Positions 1 to 6,603 of a stretch of 13,048 nucleotides of DNA are shown here, one piece after another. The notes below the pieces were generated by a model. It made no database searches, was not told where the DNA came from, and saw only the letters and a program-made list of their open reading frames with translations. The stretch is from positions 1 to 13,048 of the forward strand of contig QMVF01000006.1 of NCBI GenBank assembly GCA_003660965.1, in the 5' to 3' direction. Positions within the stretch are counted from its first letter, which is position 1. The number at the start of each line of letters is the position of its first letter. The stretch is from Microcaldota archaeon (GTDB lineage: Archaea; Micrarchaeota; Micrarchaeia; Burarchaeales; Burarchaeaceae). Position numbers and translations under genes: made by a program.

Positions 1-1
1 C

Positions 2-1564
2 CTGCAGGAAATATCCGCTTATCTCAAGAGGCTGCTCTATTCCCCTTCCCTCCCCCGCCTTCATCCCTACCAAGGCGTGATTTTTTTCATAGTTCTTCTG
101 CAGCTTTTCTTTGCATTCTACTATTCAATTTTCTTTCCAATTGATGGAGGAGATGCTCTAACCCTGCATGCACCTCTGGCAAAGCTTTATGCACAGGCAG
201 GCTACTTGGCTCCGGCCGAAGGGATACTTGAATTTTACAATCCGCTTTCCCACGGCATTCATCTCTTCATTTCATGGTTCTATCTGCTTAACGGCCTGAA
301 TGATTTATTCGCCCGTCTGCTTCCGCCAATGCTCTTCCTAGTCTCGCTTGCGCTGGTCTATGGCCTTTCAAAAAGGCTTACTGATTTCCGAACTGCCTGG
401 TTTGCAGTTCTCTTTGCCACAAGCACCCCTCTTCTAATAGCTCATGCGCAGGTTCTCTACCTGAATTTGCCAGAACTCTCCTTCATGCTTGCAGGCATCT
501 TCTGCCTCTTCATGGCTTTGAAACATGAAACGCCTTCTGCATATGCTGCAGCAGGTTTTCTGGGTGGGTTTGCAGCCCTTGTAAAGCCCTCAGGACTGAT
601 TTCATTCGGAGCCCTTGCTCTCTTGCTATTGCTCTACTTCAAGCGCTCCCGCGCCTCCACCCCTCTTCTTCTAGTTCTTCTCGGAGCCCTTGCCTCGCTC
701 TCTCCTTTCTGGTTTCTTTCAACCAGCCAGGCCTACCTCGATCCCTCCTACCATTTCTATGCATTCGGGCCAAAAATCATTGAACCTCTGAACATGTACC
801 TTTTCTTCCCCTTCTTCGATGCAATGATTGCGGTGAACCAAGGCTTTGGCCCGTTCCTCTTCACCTTCGGGCTTGCGGGTGCCTGCCTGCTCTATAAAAA
901 GACAAACGGGCTGCGCTTTGAAGACCGCTTCGCCCTTGCCTGGCTAGTAGCAATATTTCTTCTCTCCGAGCTATTTCTTCTTAAGCTCGGAGCGCGCTTT
1001 GCAATGCTCCTTACTCCAGTAGCTGCGCTGTTTGCAGCCTACTCCCTGAATCATCTGCTCCACGATCGCAAGTCATACTTGCGCGCTCTAACTGTTCTGA
1101 TTCTGGTAGCAATGATTCTTCCATACACTTTGCTCGGTGTAATTGGCTTCAAGAGCGCACGCATCTCCTATGAATCCAACACGCTTATATTCAACCTCTA
1201 CCTCCCTCCTCCCACCCACGAGGAATTCCTGCGCGATTCCTATGGTCCAATTCTGGACGGGATCGATTACATAAATAAGGAAACCCCTGCAGGTTCAAAG
1301 GTGCTAACAAACCTTCCCCTCACCTATCTCTTTAACAGAACAGTGTATTACACTGGAACCATAGGTGGAATTGCTGCGCAGCCGAACTTCGATGCCGCCT
1401 TGGATTACCTTAAGGAAAACGGAGTCTATTATATTGTGATAGCAGATGCAGATGTGGCTGACGATCCGTACGCAAACAACCCCATTCAAAACAATCTGGG
1501 GAACGTGAGACTTCGTCAGCTTTATGAAAATGTTAGGGTGAGTATATACGAGATAAGATGGTAA
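2..1564 (+). CDS. GT-C fold membrane glycosyltransferase (GT39/ArnT/PMT-like), 5' end outside window
   Basis: The frame is open from base 2, so the true start lies upstream. The GTG at 77 is only an internal start-like codon, because the 25 codons before it read as plausible protein. The visible part is about 520 residues with roughly a dozen hydrophobic segments. The first long segment is followed by an acidic loop, IDGGDAL, with Asp codons at 143 and 152. That is where GT-C enzymes of the GT39/ArnT type carry their catalytic acidic residue after the first membrane span. A second acidic loop motif is NLPELSF. The last ~140 residues, from about base 1150, are mostly soluble and probably face outward. 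Such enzymes transfer a sugar from a polyprenyl-phosphate donor to protein or lipid outside the membrane. The stop overlaps the ATG of a small membrane ORF (ATGGTAA). Fold class is fairly sure; donor and acceptor are unknown. Confidence 0.8.
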   Translation: MQEISAYLKRLLYSPSLPRLHPYQGVIFFIVLLQLFFAFYYSIFFPIDGGDALTLHAPLAKLYAQAGYLAPAEGILEFYNPLSHGIHLFISWFYLLNGLNDLFARLLPPMLFLVSLALVYGLSKRLTDFRTAWFAVLFATSTPLLIAHAQVLYLNLPELSFMLAGIFCLFMALKHETPSAYAAAGFLGGFAALVKPSGLISFGALALLLLLYFKRSRASTPLLLVLLGALASLSPFWFLSTSQAYLDPSYHFYAFGPKIIEPLNMYLFFPFFDAMIAVNQGFGPFLFTFGLAGACLLYKKTNGLRFEDRFALAWLVAIFLLSELFLLKLGARFAMLLTPVAALFAAYSLNHLLHDRKSYLRALTVLILVAMILPYTLLGVIGFKSARISYESNTLIFNLYLPPPTHEEFLRDSYGPILDGIDYINKETPAGSKVLTNLPLTYLFNRTVYYTGTIGGIAAQPNFDAALDYLKENGVYYIVIADADVADDPYANNPIQNNLGNVRLRQLYENVRVSIYEIRW

Positions 1565-1677
1565 AGAGCGAAGCTTTACTTGCATGGGTTTATTTCACAT
1601 TTATAATCTACTGGATAGTGCTTATACTTGCCTGGTCCCCTCTTAGAACTTTCATCTCGCGCTTGCTGGGGTTATGA
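1558..1677 (+). CDS. Putative 39-residue single-span membrane protein
   Basis: A short ORF fills the gap between the GT-C and GT-B glycosyltransferase genes. Its ATG overlaps the preceding stop (ATGGTAA), and its TGA ends one base before the TTG start of the next gene. The protein begins MVKSEALLAWVY, then has one long hydrophobic segment of about 20 residues with Trp at both ends. It finishes with a short basic amphipathic tail containing LRTFISRLLGL. Tight overlap at both ends suggests translational coupling. I do not recognise a family. It could be a small partner of the membrane glycosyltransferase, or the stretch could instead be a leader for the next gene, since TTTATAAT at 1600-1607 resembles a TATA box. 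No strong ribosome-binding site precedes it. Confidence 0.45.
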   Translation: MVKSEALLAWVYFTFIIYWIVLILAWSPLRTFISRLLGL

Positions 1678-1678
1678 T

Positions 1679-2767
1679 TTGAAAATTCTCTTCGTCAATA
1701 CCTATTCCCCCACTCAGGTTCAATGGGGGGTGGAAATAGTACTTCAGAATTTAATGAAGGAGCTGCGAAAAAAAGGAGTTGACTGCAGCCTGATTTCCCT
1801 TTCGGATACTGAGCTTATTACAATTGAGGCAGTGCGTTTCAGAGAGAAGCTTATGATCAACCTGCTCCTTCTTCCAAAACTCCTCCACCGTGCAGCGGGC
1901 TATGATTTGATTCATTTCAACGCCTACAATTCCTTTCTAGCCAAGTTCGTTAAGAACAAGCCCTGCGCAGTTACTCTCCATGGAAGTTCCTTTGGCCTTC
2001 ACGAAATCATTTCAAAATCAATGAGCAGGCACAGACGCGCTTACTCCAAGCACATAATAGAGCGAATGGAGCGCATGGGTGCGCGAGCCTGCGACCGGGT
2101 TTTTGCAGTATCCGAATCAGTGAAGCATCAGGCAATAAAAGGCTACCATGTGCCCAGCTCCAAAATAGATGTGATTTACAATGGGGTTTCGCTAAATCCA
2201 AGAAGGAAGTCGAAGAGGGAACTTAGAAAGGAACTCGGCTTTCCTCAAAAAGTACCGCTCCTTCTAACCGTGACCAGAGGAGATTATACAAAGGGAACTG
2301 ATCTGTTGATTGAAACATGCAATAAGATGAACCGTGATTTCAACGCCCACCTTCTTGTAGTTGGAAAAGTCCCCAAGCATATGCGCAGGCCCTGGATGCA
2401 TTTCGCAAATCCCAGACACGAGGAAATATGGAAGCATTATCAGGCAAGTGACATCTATCTCAATACTTCGCGTTATGAGGGCTTTGGCCTTGCCATGCTT
2501 GAGGCAATGGGCTACGGCACCCCTCCAGTTTCCTTCAAAGTTGGAATTTCTCCAACTGCCATCACAAACGGACGCAATGGGTTTCTAGTAGAGAACTACA
2601 AAGTCGCAGAATATGCAGAGGCAGTTTCAAAACTGCTTAAGAATGAAAAACTGAGAAAGCGTCTGGGCTCTTCAGCCGCATCCACAGTTAAGAAGCGCTT
2701 CTCTGCTTCGAAAATGGCAGACGAATACATATGTGCTTACAAAAAGATGCTCAGCAAAGAGCAATGA
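1679..2767 (+). CDS. GT-B glycosyltransferase, family 4 type
   Basis: This is a 362-residue cytoplasmic glycosyltransferase of the GT4 (glycos_transf_1) type, which moves a sugar from a nucleotide donor onto a growing lipid-linked glycan. I start it at the TTG at 1679 because the protein then begins MKILFVNTYSPT, the usual first beta strand of this family. An upstream TTG at 1628 would add an unrelated 17-residue stretch that overlaps the small membrane ORF. The N-terminal Rossmann half holds VTLHGSS and SESVKHQA. The hinge region shows VIYNGVSL. The C-terminal half has the EX7E motif, EGFGLAMLE, with Glu 267 and Glu 275. Length is normal. The gene's last 17 bases overlap the 3' end of the convergent glycosyltransferase gene. 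Sugar specificity cannot be read from the sequence. Confidence 0.88.
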   Translation: MKILFVNTYSPTQVQWGVEIVLQNLMKELRKKGVDCSLISLSDTELITIEAVRFREKLMINLLLLPKLLHRAAGYDLIHFNAYNSFLAKFVKNKPCAVTLHGSSFGLHEIISKSMSRHRRAYSKHIIERMERMGARACDRVFAVSESVKHQAIKGYHVPSSKIDVIYNGVSLNPRRKSKRELRKELGFPQKVPLLLTVTRGDYTKGTDLLIETCNKMNRDFNAHLLVVGKVPKHMRRPWMHFANPRHEEIWKHYQASDIYLNTSRYEGFGLAMLEAMGYGTPPVSFKVGISPTAITNGRNGFLVENYKVAEYAEAVSKLLKNEKLRKRLGSSAASTVKKRFSASKMADEYICAYKKMLSKEQ

Positions 2768-3836
2768 AGTCCTTGAGCTTTGCACACATCTTCCTCCAGT
2801 CAAAATTCTTCTTCACTATGCTCTGAGCAAGCCTTGCCTTTTTCAAAGCCTCTTTCTTGTGTGCATATATATATTTTGCAACTTCCTTCAACTCTTCCTC
2901 TCTGCTAGGCTCCAAAAAGTATGCGCAGTCTTCTCCACGGGTGAAGTCAAGGGGCCCATCCACATCGCTTATTATAACTGGCTGGCCAAGAGCCATGTAC
3001 TGCGGTATTTTGCCTGCAGAGCTGTACGCTATGTTTTTCATAGGCATGTAGGGAGCAAGAAATATTCCTTTGAACTTCTTAAGCTCCTTTGAAAGCTCCG
3101 CAGGTTTCAAATAGCCGTGAAATTCGTGCTTGATTTTTTTTGTCTTAAGAGCCCTTTCAATTTCCTTTCTTCCCCTTCCCTCTCCATATATGTGAAGTTT
3201 GAATTCCTTCGGAACATTCAAAAAGAAAGGGAGGAGGAGCGAAGCATAATGAAGAGAACCCGCATAGGCAATCTCCTTCTTCAGCACCTTCTTTCTCGCT
3301 TTCCCTCCTCCAGCATACTCCTCATAATCCACTCCGTTTGGTATAAGCAGGCTCTTCTCCTTTTTCAGAAGGAATTCATTTATGCGCCAGTTAGATTCAG
3401 TTATTCCACAGGAAAGGGAAGCGCACATCCTTCCAAGGAAATCAAGAACCCATCCAACTACTGCATTCCTGATTCCAAGCCCCTTAACGTATTCCGCCTG
3501 CGTATAGGGTTCCCACTCATCATAGTCAAAAATCACCTTTTTTCCGAAAAGCCGCATCCAGAAGGCATTGAATGCATTAAGCGGCAAAGGTTTGAAGTAG
3601 TATATGACATCACATTTCCTCGCTTTCATAAAAATTTCAAAGCAGTGAATCGGAATCAGCCACATGCTTTTTTTCCACCATAGAAATTCTGCATTATTGT
3701 ACAACTTCTCGCTTTTTCCGTACTTATCGCGCGAGTGGAAAATTATAACTTCCGGCTTCAGGTGCTTTGCAATGTTGAAAATTCTGAAGCCGTGGGCTGC
3801 GCGGGTTGAAAACGGTGAAACTATTGCAAGCTTCAT
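2751..3836 (-). CDS. GT-B glycosyltransferase, GT4-like, second of the locus
   Basis: A 361-residue GT-B protein begins MKLAIVSPFSTRAAHGFRI, with the Gly-rich loop after the first strand. It carries the linker motif IPNGVDYEEY, the strand KKEIAYAGSL that opens the C-terminal domain, and the donor-site segment SSAGKIPQYMALGQPVIISD. In relatives that segment usually reads P.K..EYMA.G.PVI. Here Gln 279 stands where Glu is expected, which is an oddity to note. It is the second gene of a minus-strand pair, 18 bases after the SDR gene stop, and is probably read from the SDR promoter. A hairpin at 3845-3874 covers the junction and runs into the GTGGTAA sequence before the ATG. The 3' end overlaps the opposing GT4 gene by 17 bases. 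Donor and acceptor are unknown. Confidence 0.85.
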   Translation of the reverse strand: MKLAIVSPFSTRAAHGFRIFNIAKHLKPEVIIFHSRDKYGKSEKLYNNAEFLWWKKSMWLIPIHCFEIFMKARKCDVIYYFKPLPLNAFNAFWMRLFGKKVIFDYDEWEPYTQAEYVKGLGIRNAVVGWVLDFLGRMCASLSCGITESNWRINEFLLKKEKSLLIPNGVDYEEYAGGGKARKKVLKKEIAYAGSLHYASLLLPFFLNVPKEFKLHIYGEGRGRKEIERALKTKKIKHEFHGYLKPAELSKELKKFKGIFLAPYMPMKNIAYSSAGKIPQYMALGQPVIISDVDGPLDFTRGEDCAYFLEPSREEELKEVAKYIYAHKKEALKKARLAQSIVKKNFDWRKMCAKLKDFIALC

Positions 3837-3844
3837 TTGATTAC

Positions 3845-3874
3845 CACGGAAGTTTCAACCGGCCCTCTTCCGTG
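3845..3874 (-). promoter_or_regulatory. Inverted repeat (hairpin) across the SDR stop / glycosyltransferase ribosome-binding site
   Basis: Perfect 8-base arms CACGGAAG (3845-3852) and CTTCCGTG (3867-3874) are separated by 14 bases. In the minus-strand transcript one arm lies in the last codons of the SDR gene and the SDR TGA is in the loop. The second arm runs into GTGGTAA just before the ATG at 3836. No U-run follows, so a terminator is unlikely. Control of translation coupling or RNA processing is more plausible. Confidence 0.4.
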
Positions 3875-4802
3875 TAAATGCATCGAACTTGTCTATTATA
3901 TCCTTAACCCCTTCCCTAAGCCCGTACTTGCACTCAAAGCCCTCCTTCTTCAGTTTTGAATTGTCAAGAACGTAGGAGAGCTGGTTGAGGGAGGGCGTGG
4001 ACGTTATCTTGACTTCAACCTCCGGCAGAAATTCCTTTATCCTATCCACCACCTCTCCCACCCCAGCATTTTGCCCAACGAGGTTAAACGCCTCTCCGTA
4101 CATCTTCTTTCTGCCGGTGGTGAACAAAAATGCATCCAAAACATCTTTCACATGAACATAAGGCCTCTTTTCCTTCAACGCAGAATCGTAAACTGTAAGT
4201 GGCATACCTATGCAGGCCAGATAGCAGAACCGGTCTATTACCGTATCAAACCTCATTCCAATGGTCCAGCCATATACTGTACCGAGTCTTAGAGCAGTTG
4301 CCCGCACCCCATTCTCTTTTGCAGCCTTCAATACTGCCTGCTCTGCCATTAGTTTATACTTTCCATAAGGGCTTATTGGCTTGCAGTCGTAAGTTTCATC
4401 AACAAGGCCCTTGGTAGGTCCATACTGACTGGCAGTGGCTGAATAAATTAGCTCGGCACCCTTATTCATGACCTCCTTAAGCACATTCAACGCTCCACCA
4501 TAATTCACTTCCTTTGTAAGCTGCTCTCTTTCAAATGAAAGCGGTGCATTTGTTATTCCGGCCAGATCGTATACCAGCTCCACATCCTGCATTGCCCTCT
4601 TTACGTCATCTGGTTTCCTTATATCTCCCTCTATCATCTCATACTTAGCCTCCTTTGGCAGATCCCATAGAGAAACATATCTCTCCCTGAACATATTATC
4701 TAGTATTCTCACAGTCGTACCTGCAAATCTCTTGTCTTTGGGAATCTCCCTTATAAGCTGTGATCCTATATATCCGGCTCCGCCAGTTACAAGTACTACC
4801 AT
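3855..4802 (-). CDS. NAD(P)-dependent sugar-nucleotide epimerase/dehydratase (extended SDR)
   Basis: A 315-residue extended short-chain dehydrogenase/reductase acts on nucleotide sugars in the cytoplasm. The start at 4802 gives MVVLVTGGAGYIGS, with the NAD-binding GGAGYIG at residues 7-13. A longer in-frame reading to 5012 would overlap the divergent RHH gene and adds no recognisable sequence. Other signs are EGDIRKPDDV (residues 58-67), SATASQYGP with Thr 123 at the catalytic Ser/Thr position, and the catalytic Tyr 146/Lys 150 in YGKYK. GTVYGW and RPYVHVKDV follow in the substrate half. The SATASQYG motif lacks the TDEVYG pattern of RmlB, so a 4,6-dehydratase of the RmlB type is not supported. 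Epimerase or another dehydratase is possible. GTGAT lies close before the ATG as a ribosome-binding site. The promoter is shared with the RHH fusion gene. Confidence 0.88.
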   Translation of the reverse strand: MVVLVTGGAGYIGSQLIREIPKDKRFAGTTVRILDNMFRERYVSLWDLPKEAKYEMIEGDIRKPDDVKRAMQDVELVYDLAGITNAPLSFEREQLTKEVNYGGALNVLKEVMNKGAELIYSATASQYGPTKGLVDETYDCKPISPYGKYKLMAEQAVLKAAKENGVRATALRLGTVYGWTIGMRFDTVIDRFCYLACIGMPLTVYDSALKEKRPYVHVKDVLDAFLFTTGRKKMYGEAFNLVGQNAGVGEVVDRIKEFLPEVEVKITSTPSLNQLSYVLDNSKLKKEGFECKYGLREGVKDIIDKFDAFTRKRAG

Positions 4803-4881
4803 TGAATCACTTTTTGCAGAGACATTACAGCATACGGGTTTATAATACTTTAGTATTAATTCGTAATATGAAGGTATTACT
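4803..4881. promoter_or_regulatory. Divergent promoter region between the SDR and RHH-nucleotidyltransferase genes
   Basis: The 79-bp gap between divergent starts holds an AT-rich core. TTTATAATA at 4839-4847 reads TATTATAAA on the other strand, so it can serve as TATA box in both directions, about 40 bp from each start codon. Transcripts would then have short leaders. GAAGGTA at 4870-4876 is a likely ribosome-binding site for the ATG at 4882, and GTGAT (minus strand, close before 4802) serves the SDR gene. The repeated palindromes at 4843-4879 overlap these signals. Confidence 0.6.
4843..4879. promoter_or_regulatory. Tandem palindromic operator, two TAATA-N6-TATTA sites 21 bp apart
   Basis: Copy 1 is TAATACTTTAGTATTA (4843-4858) and copy 2 is TAATATGAAGGTATTA (4864-4879). 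Each is a palindrome with TAATA/TATTA arms and a 6-bp centre; copy 1 extends to 7-base arms. The copies start exactly 21 bp apart, about two helical turns, so bound proteins would sit on the same DNA face. Copy 1 overlaps the TATA core and copy 2 covers the ribosome-binding site of the RHH gene. RHH proteins commonly bind short repeated palindromic sites in this way, and an RHH domain is encoded directly downstream. The repeats are seen directly; the link to the protein is inference. Confidence 0.6.
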
Positions 4882-5688
4882 ATGACTAAAACGCGGGTCT
4901 CACTATCTATAGACAAGAAGCTCATGGATGAATTCGACAAAACCCTTTCAGCCTCCTTCCAGTCCCGCTCCGAAGCAATAGAGCATCTGTTAAAGAAAAG
5001 CCTGAATGCCAAACGGCCTGCCGTAATTCTTGCGGGAGGGCCTGCTTCAGCTCTTTGGATGAAGGATGCAAAAACCTACAGGCCGTTGGTTAAGGTAAAG
5101 GGAAAGCCGCTGATAATTGACACTCTGTTAAAGCTGCGTGCTTCTGGCCTATCCGAGGCAATAATAATCGGCTCTCACAAGGTGAATTCCGCAATTTTCA
5201 ACGAAGTTGGAAACGGCTCCTCGCTTGGAATAAAGGTAAAATATGTGGAGGAGCATGAGCACAAGGGAAGCGCACACACATTCTGGCTCTCCCGCGAATA
5301 TGTAAAAGGAACCTTTCTGTTCTTGCCCTGCGATCATTATTTTGATTTCGACCTCGCAACCATTCTTGTTTACCACAAAAAGCAGGAGGCGCTGCTAACT
5401 CTGGCTGTATATTACGGAACTGCATTTGAATGGACAAAGACTTCTCTGGTTAGGATGGACGGGCCACTGATAACTGAATACTGGGAAAAGCCCTCCAAGC
5501 CGCAGAGCCATCTTATAGCAACCATGATCGGTTATGCCGAACCTGAAACTTTTGCAATGCTCGATCCAAAGGGCTCTCTAGACTCTCAGTTTGCAAAGCT
5601 AAGCAAAATGCGCAAGCTTTCCGGCTGCCTAGTCTCCGGCAGCTTTGTAAACATACATTCGAAAAAAGATGTTTCTATACTCAAGTGA
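4882..5688 (+). CDS. RHH DNA-binding domain fused to a degenerate sugar nucleotidyltransferase domain
   Basis: This is a 268-residue two-domain protein. Residues 1-43 form a ribbon-helix-helix domain: beta strand TRVSLSID, helix KKLMDEFDKTL, a turn, and helix SRSEAIEHLLKKSL. Residues 45-268 form a nucleotidyltransferase fold that begins AVILAGG. Aligned without gaps to the RmlA-like protein at 6603, the catalytic GxGTRLRP reads GPASALWM (residues 53-60), and the signature Lys is Arg 67. The Asp of the GDN motif is kept (Asp 151 in PCDHYF), and so is EKP (202-204) near the sugar site. The second metal Asp is Asn 257, a residue also used by GlmU-type enzymes. I infer that it binds a sugar nucleotide or sugar phosphate and may regulate transcription instead of, or besides, catalysis. 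It heads an operon with the RmlD- and RmlA-like genes and follows a tandem palindromic operator. A moonlighting active enzyme remains possible. Confidence 0.85.
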   Translation: MTKTRVSLSIDKKLMDEFDKTLSASFQSRSEAIEHLLKKSLNAKRPAVILAGGPASALWMKDAKTYRPLVKVKGKPLIIDTLLKLRASGLSEAIIIGSHKVNSAIFNEVGNGSSLGIKVKYVEEHEHKGSAHTFWLSREYVKGTFLFLPCDHYFDFDLATILVYHKKQEALLTLAVYYGTAFEWTKTSLVRMDGPLITEYWEKPSKPQSHLIATMIGYAEPETFAMLDPKGSLDSQFAKLSKMRKLSGCLVSGSFVNIHSKKDVSILK

Positions 5689-5697
5689 GGTGGTGGC
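5687..5697 (+). promoter_or_regulatory. Ribosome-binding site GAGGTG supporting the TTG start at 5698
   Basis: GAGGTG at 5687-5692 lies five bases before TTG 5698 and overlaps the TGA stop of the fusion gene. It fixes the TTG as the real start, since MKSLLIIGGLG follows immediately. It also shows that this genome uses TTG starts, which supports the TTG chosen at 1679. Confidence 0.7.
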
Positions 5698-6603
5698 TTG
5701 AAATCCCTTCTCATAATCGGAGGCCTCGGGCTGTTGGGTAACCGACTGGTTCAGAAAGCAAAGGGGAAGTTTGATGTAGCCTTTACCTACCGCTCAGGCG
5801 AGCCCTGGCACGATGCAAAAGGTCATCAGCTTGATATAACCGATTTCCAAGCAACAAACTTCCTTATAAAAGAACTTCAACCAGATGCAGTGATAAACAC
5901 TGCCGCATTTCACGTAGTGGATGGATGCGAGAAGGATAAGAATTTGGCCAAGCTTGTGAATACAGATGCAGCCATAAATTTAGGAAGGGCGTGCCAGAAG
6001 GCTGGCTCACACTACATATTCGTTTCAACTGATTATGTTTTTGACGGATCCAAAAAAGAAAAATACTCTGTATCTGATGTTCCAAACCCACAATCCTACT
6101 ACGGTGAGAGCAAACTCCTTGCAGAATCTTCCCTTCTTTCAATGGATGCAGATAATGCAGTTGCCCGCACCAGCGTAATCTATGGATGGAATCCAAAGAA
6201 AAATTTCATAACCTGGCTTATAGGTGAATTGAAGGCGGGAAAGGAGGTGAAGATAGTCGATGACCAATTCAGCAGCCCAACGCTCGCTGACAATGGCGCA
6301 GATGCACTCTTGCGCATGGTTGAATTGGAAAAAACAGGAGTCTGGCACGTGGCGGGAAAGGACTGCCTGAGCAGATATGTTCTTGCGCAAAAAACAGCTA
6401 AGGTTTTTGGATTCGACGAGTCCCTGATACGCCCAATAAAAACCTCAGAATTGAATCAACTTGCAAAGAGACCTGCAAACAGCTGCCTTGATGTTGGAAA
6501 AACCGAAAAGGAGCTGGGCGTGCGCATGCTATCTTGCGATCAAGGCCTTATGCTCATGGCAAAGCAAGAGAAAAAGTTGAGGGAACCATGGAGGTGTCTG
6601 TAA
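5698..6603 (+). CDS. rmlD: RmlD-like dTDP-4-dehydrorhamnose reductase family protein
   Basis: A 301-residue RmlD-type SDR. In the family, RmlD reduces the 4-keto group of dTDP-4-keto-6-deoxysugars (last step to dTDP-rhamnose) with NAD(P)H. Motifs in order are GGLGLLG (residues 8-14, dinucleotide binding), NTAAFHVVDGCEKD (67-80), STDYVFDG (110-117), the catalytic Tyr 135/Lys 139 in YGESK, and DDQFSSPT (188-195), the family substrate-loop signature. It starts with TTG after a clear ribosome-binding site. It lies nine bases after the RHH fusion gene, and its TAA overlaps the next ATG by one base (TAATG), so the three genes form one operon. No RmlB or RmlC is seen in the window, so the exact substrate is open. 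It could reduce another 4-keto-deoxysugar. Confidence 0.85.
   Translation: MKSLLIIGGLGLLGNRLVQKAKGKFDVAFTYRSGEPWHDAKGHQLDITDFQATNFLIKELQPDAVINTAAFHVVDGCEKDKNLAKLVNTDAAINLGRACQKAGSHYIFVSTDYVFDGSKKEKYSVSDVPNPQSYYGESKLLAESSLLSMDADNAVARTSVIYGWNPKKNFITWLIGELKAGKEVKIVDDQFSSPTLADNGADALLRMVELEKTGVWHVAGKDCLSRYVLAQKTAKVFGFDESLIRPIKTSELNQLAKRPANSCLDVGKTEKELGVRMLSCDQGLMLMAKQEKKLREPWRCL
6589..6602 (+). promoter_or_regulatory. Ribosome-binding site GGAGGTG deciding the RmlA-like start at 6603
   Basis: A strong GGAGGTG lies about seven bases before ATG 6603, inside the last codons of the RmlD-like gene. It supports 6603 over the upstream in-frame ATGs at 6588 and 6534. With the one-base stop/start overlap it indicates translational coupling. 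Confidence 0.75.

Noticed and set aside
77..79. GTG at 77 as the true start of the GT-C glycosyltransferase
   Set aside because: The frame is open to the window edge with protein-like sequence before the GTG, and no ribosome-binding site precedes it.
1304..1585. Minus-strand open frame of 93 codons opposite the GT-C 3' end
   Set aside because: There is no motif and no promoter, and it is fully antisense to well-supported coding sequence.
1600..1607. TTTATAAT as a firm promoter for the GT4 gene
   Set aside because: It is TATA-like but 70 bases from the start and inside the small membrane ORF, whose hydrophobic codons are AT-rich anyway; kept only as an alternative.
3117..3683. Plus-strand open frame of 188 codons
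   Set aside because: It lies entirely antisense to the minus-strand glycosyltransferase, shows no domain pattern and has a composition typical of a shadow frame.
3855..4802. Naming the SDR as RmlB (dTDP-glucose 4,6-dehydratase) or GalE
   Set aside because: The TDEVYG dehydratase motif is absent, and motif evidence alone does not separate epimerase from other SDR activities, so only the family is given.
4803..5012. In-frame upstream extension of the SDR gene by about 70 residues
   Set aside because: It runs through the divergent promoter and the RHH coding region, and adds unrecognisable sequence before the perfect Rossmann start MVVLVTGGAGYIG.
4294..6171. 15-base identity GCAGTTGCCCGCACC at 4294-4308 and 6157-6171
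   Set aside because: The two copies lie in opposite coding senses of different genes and one such match is expected by chance at this scale; there is no sign of duplication.
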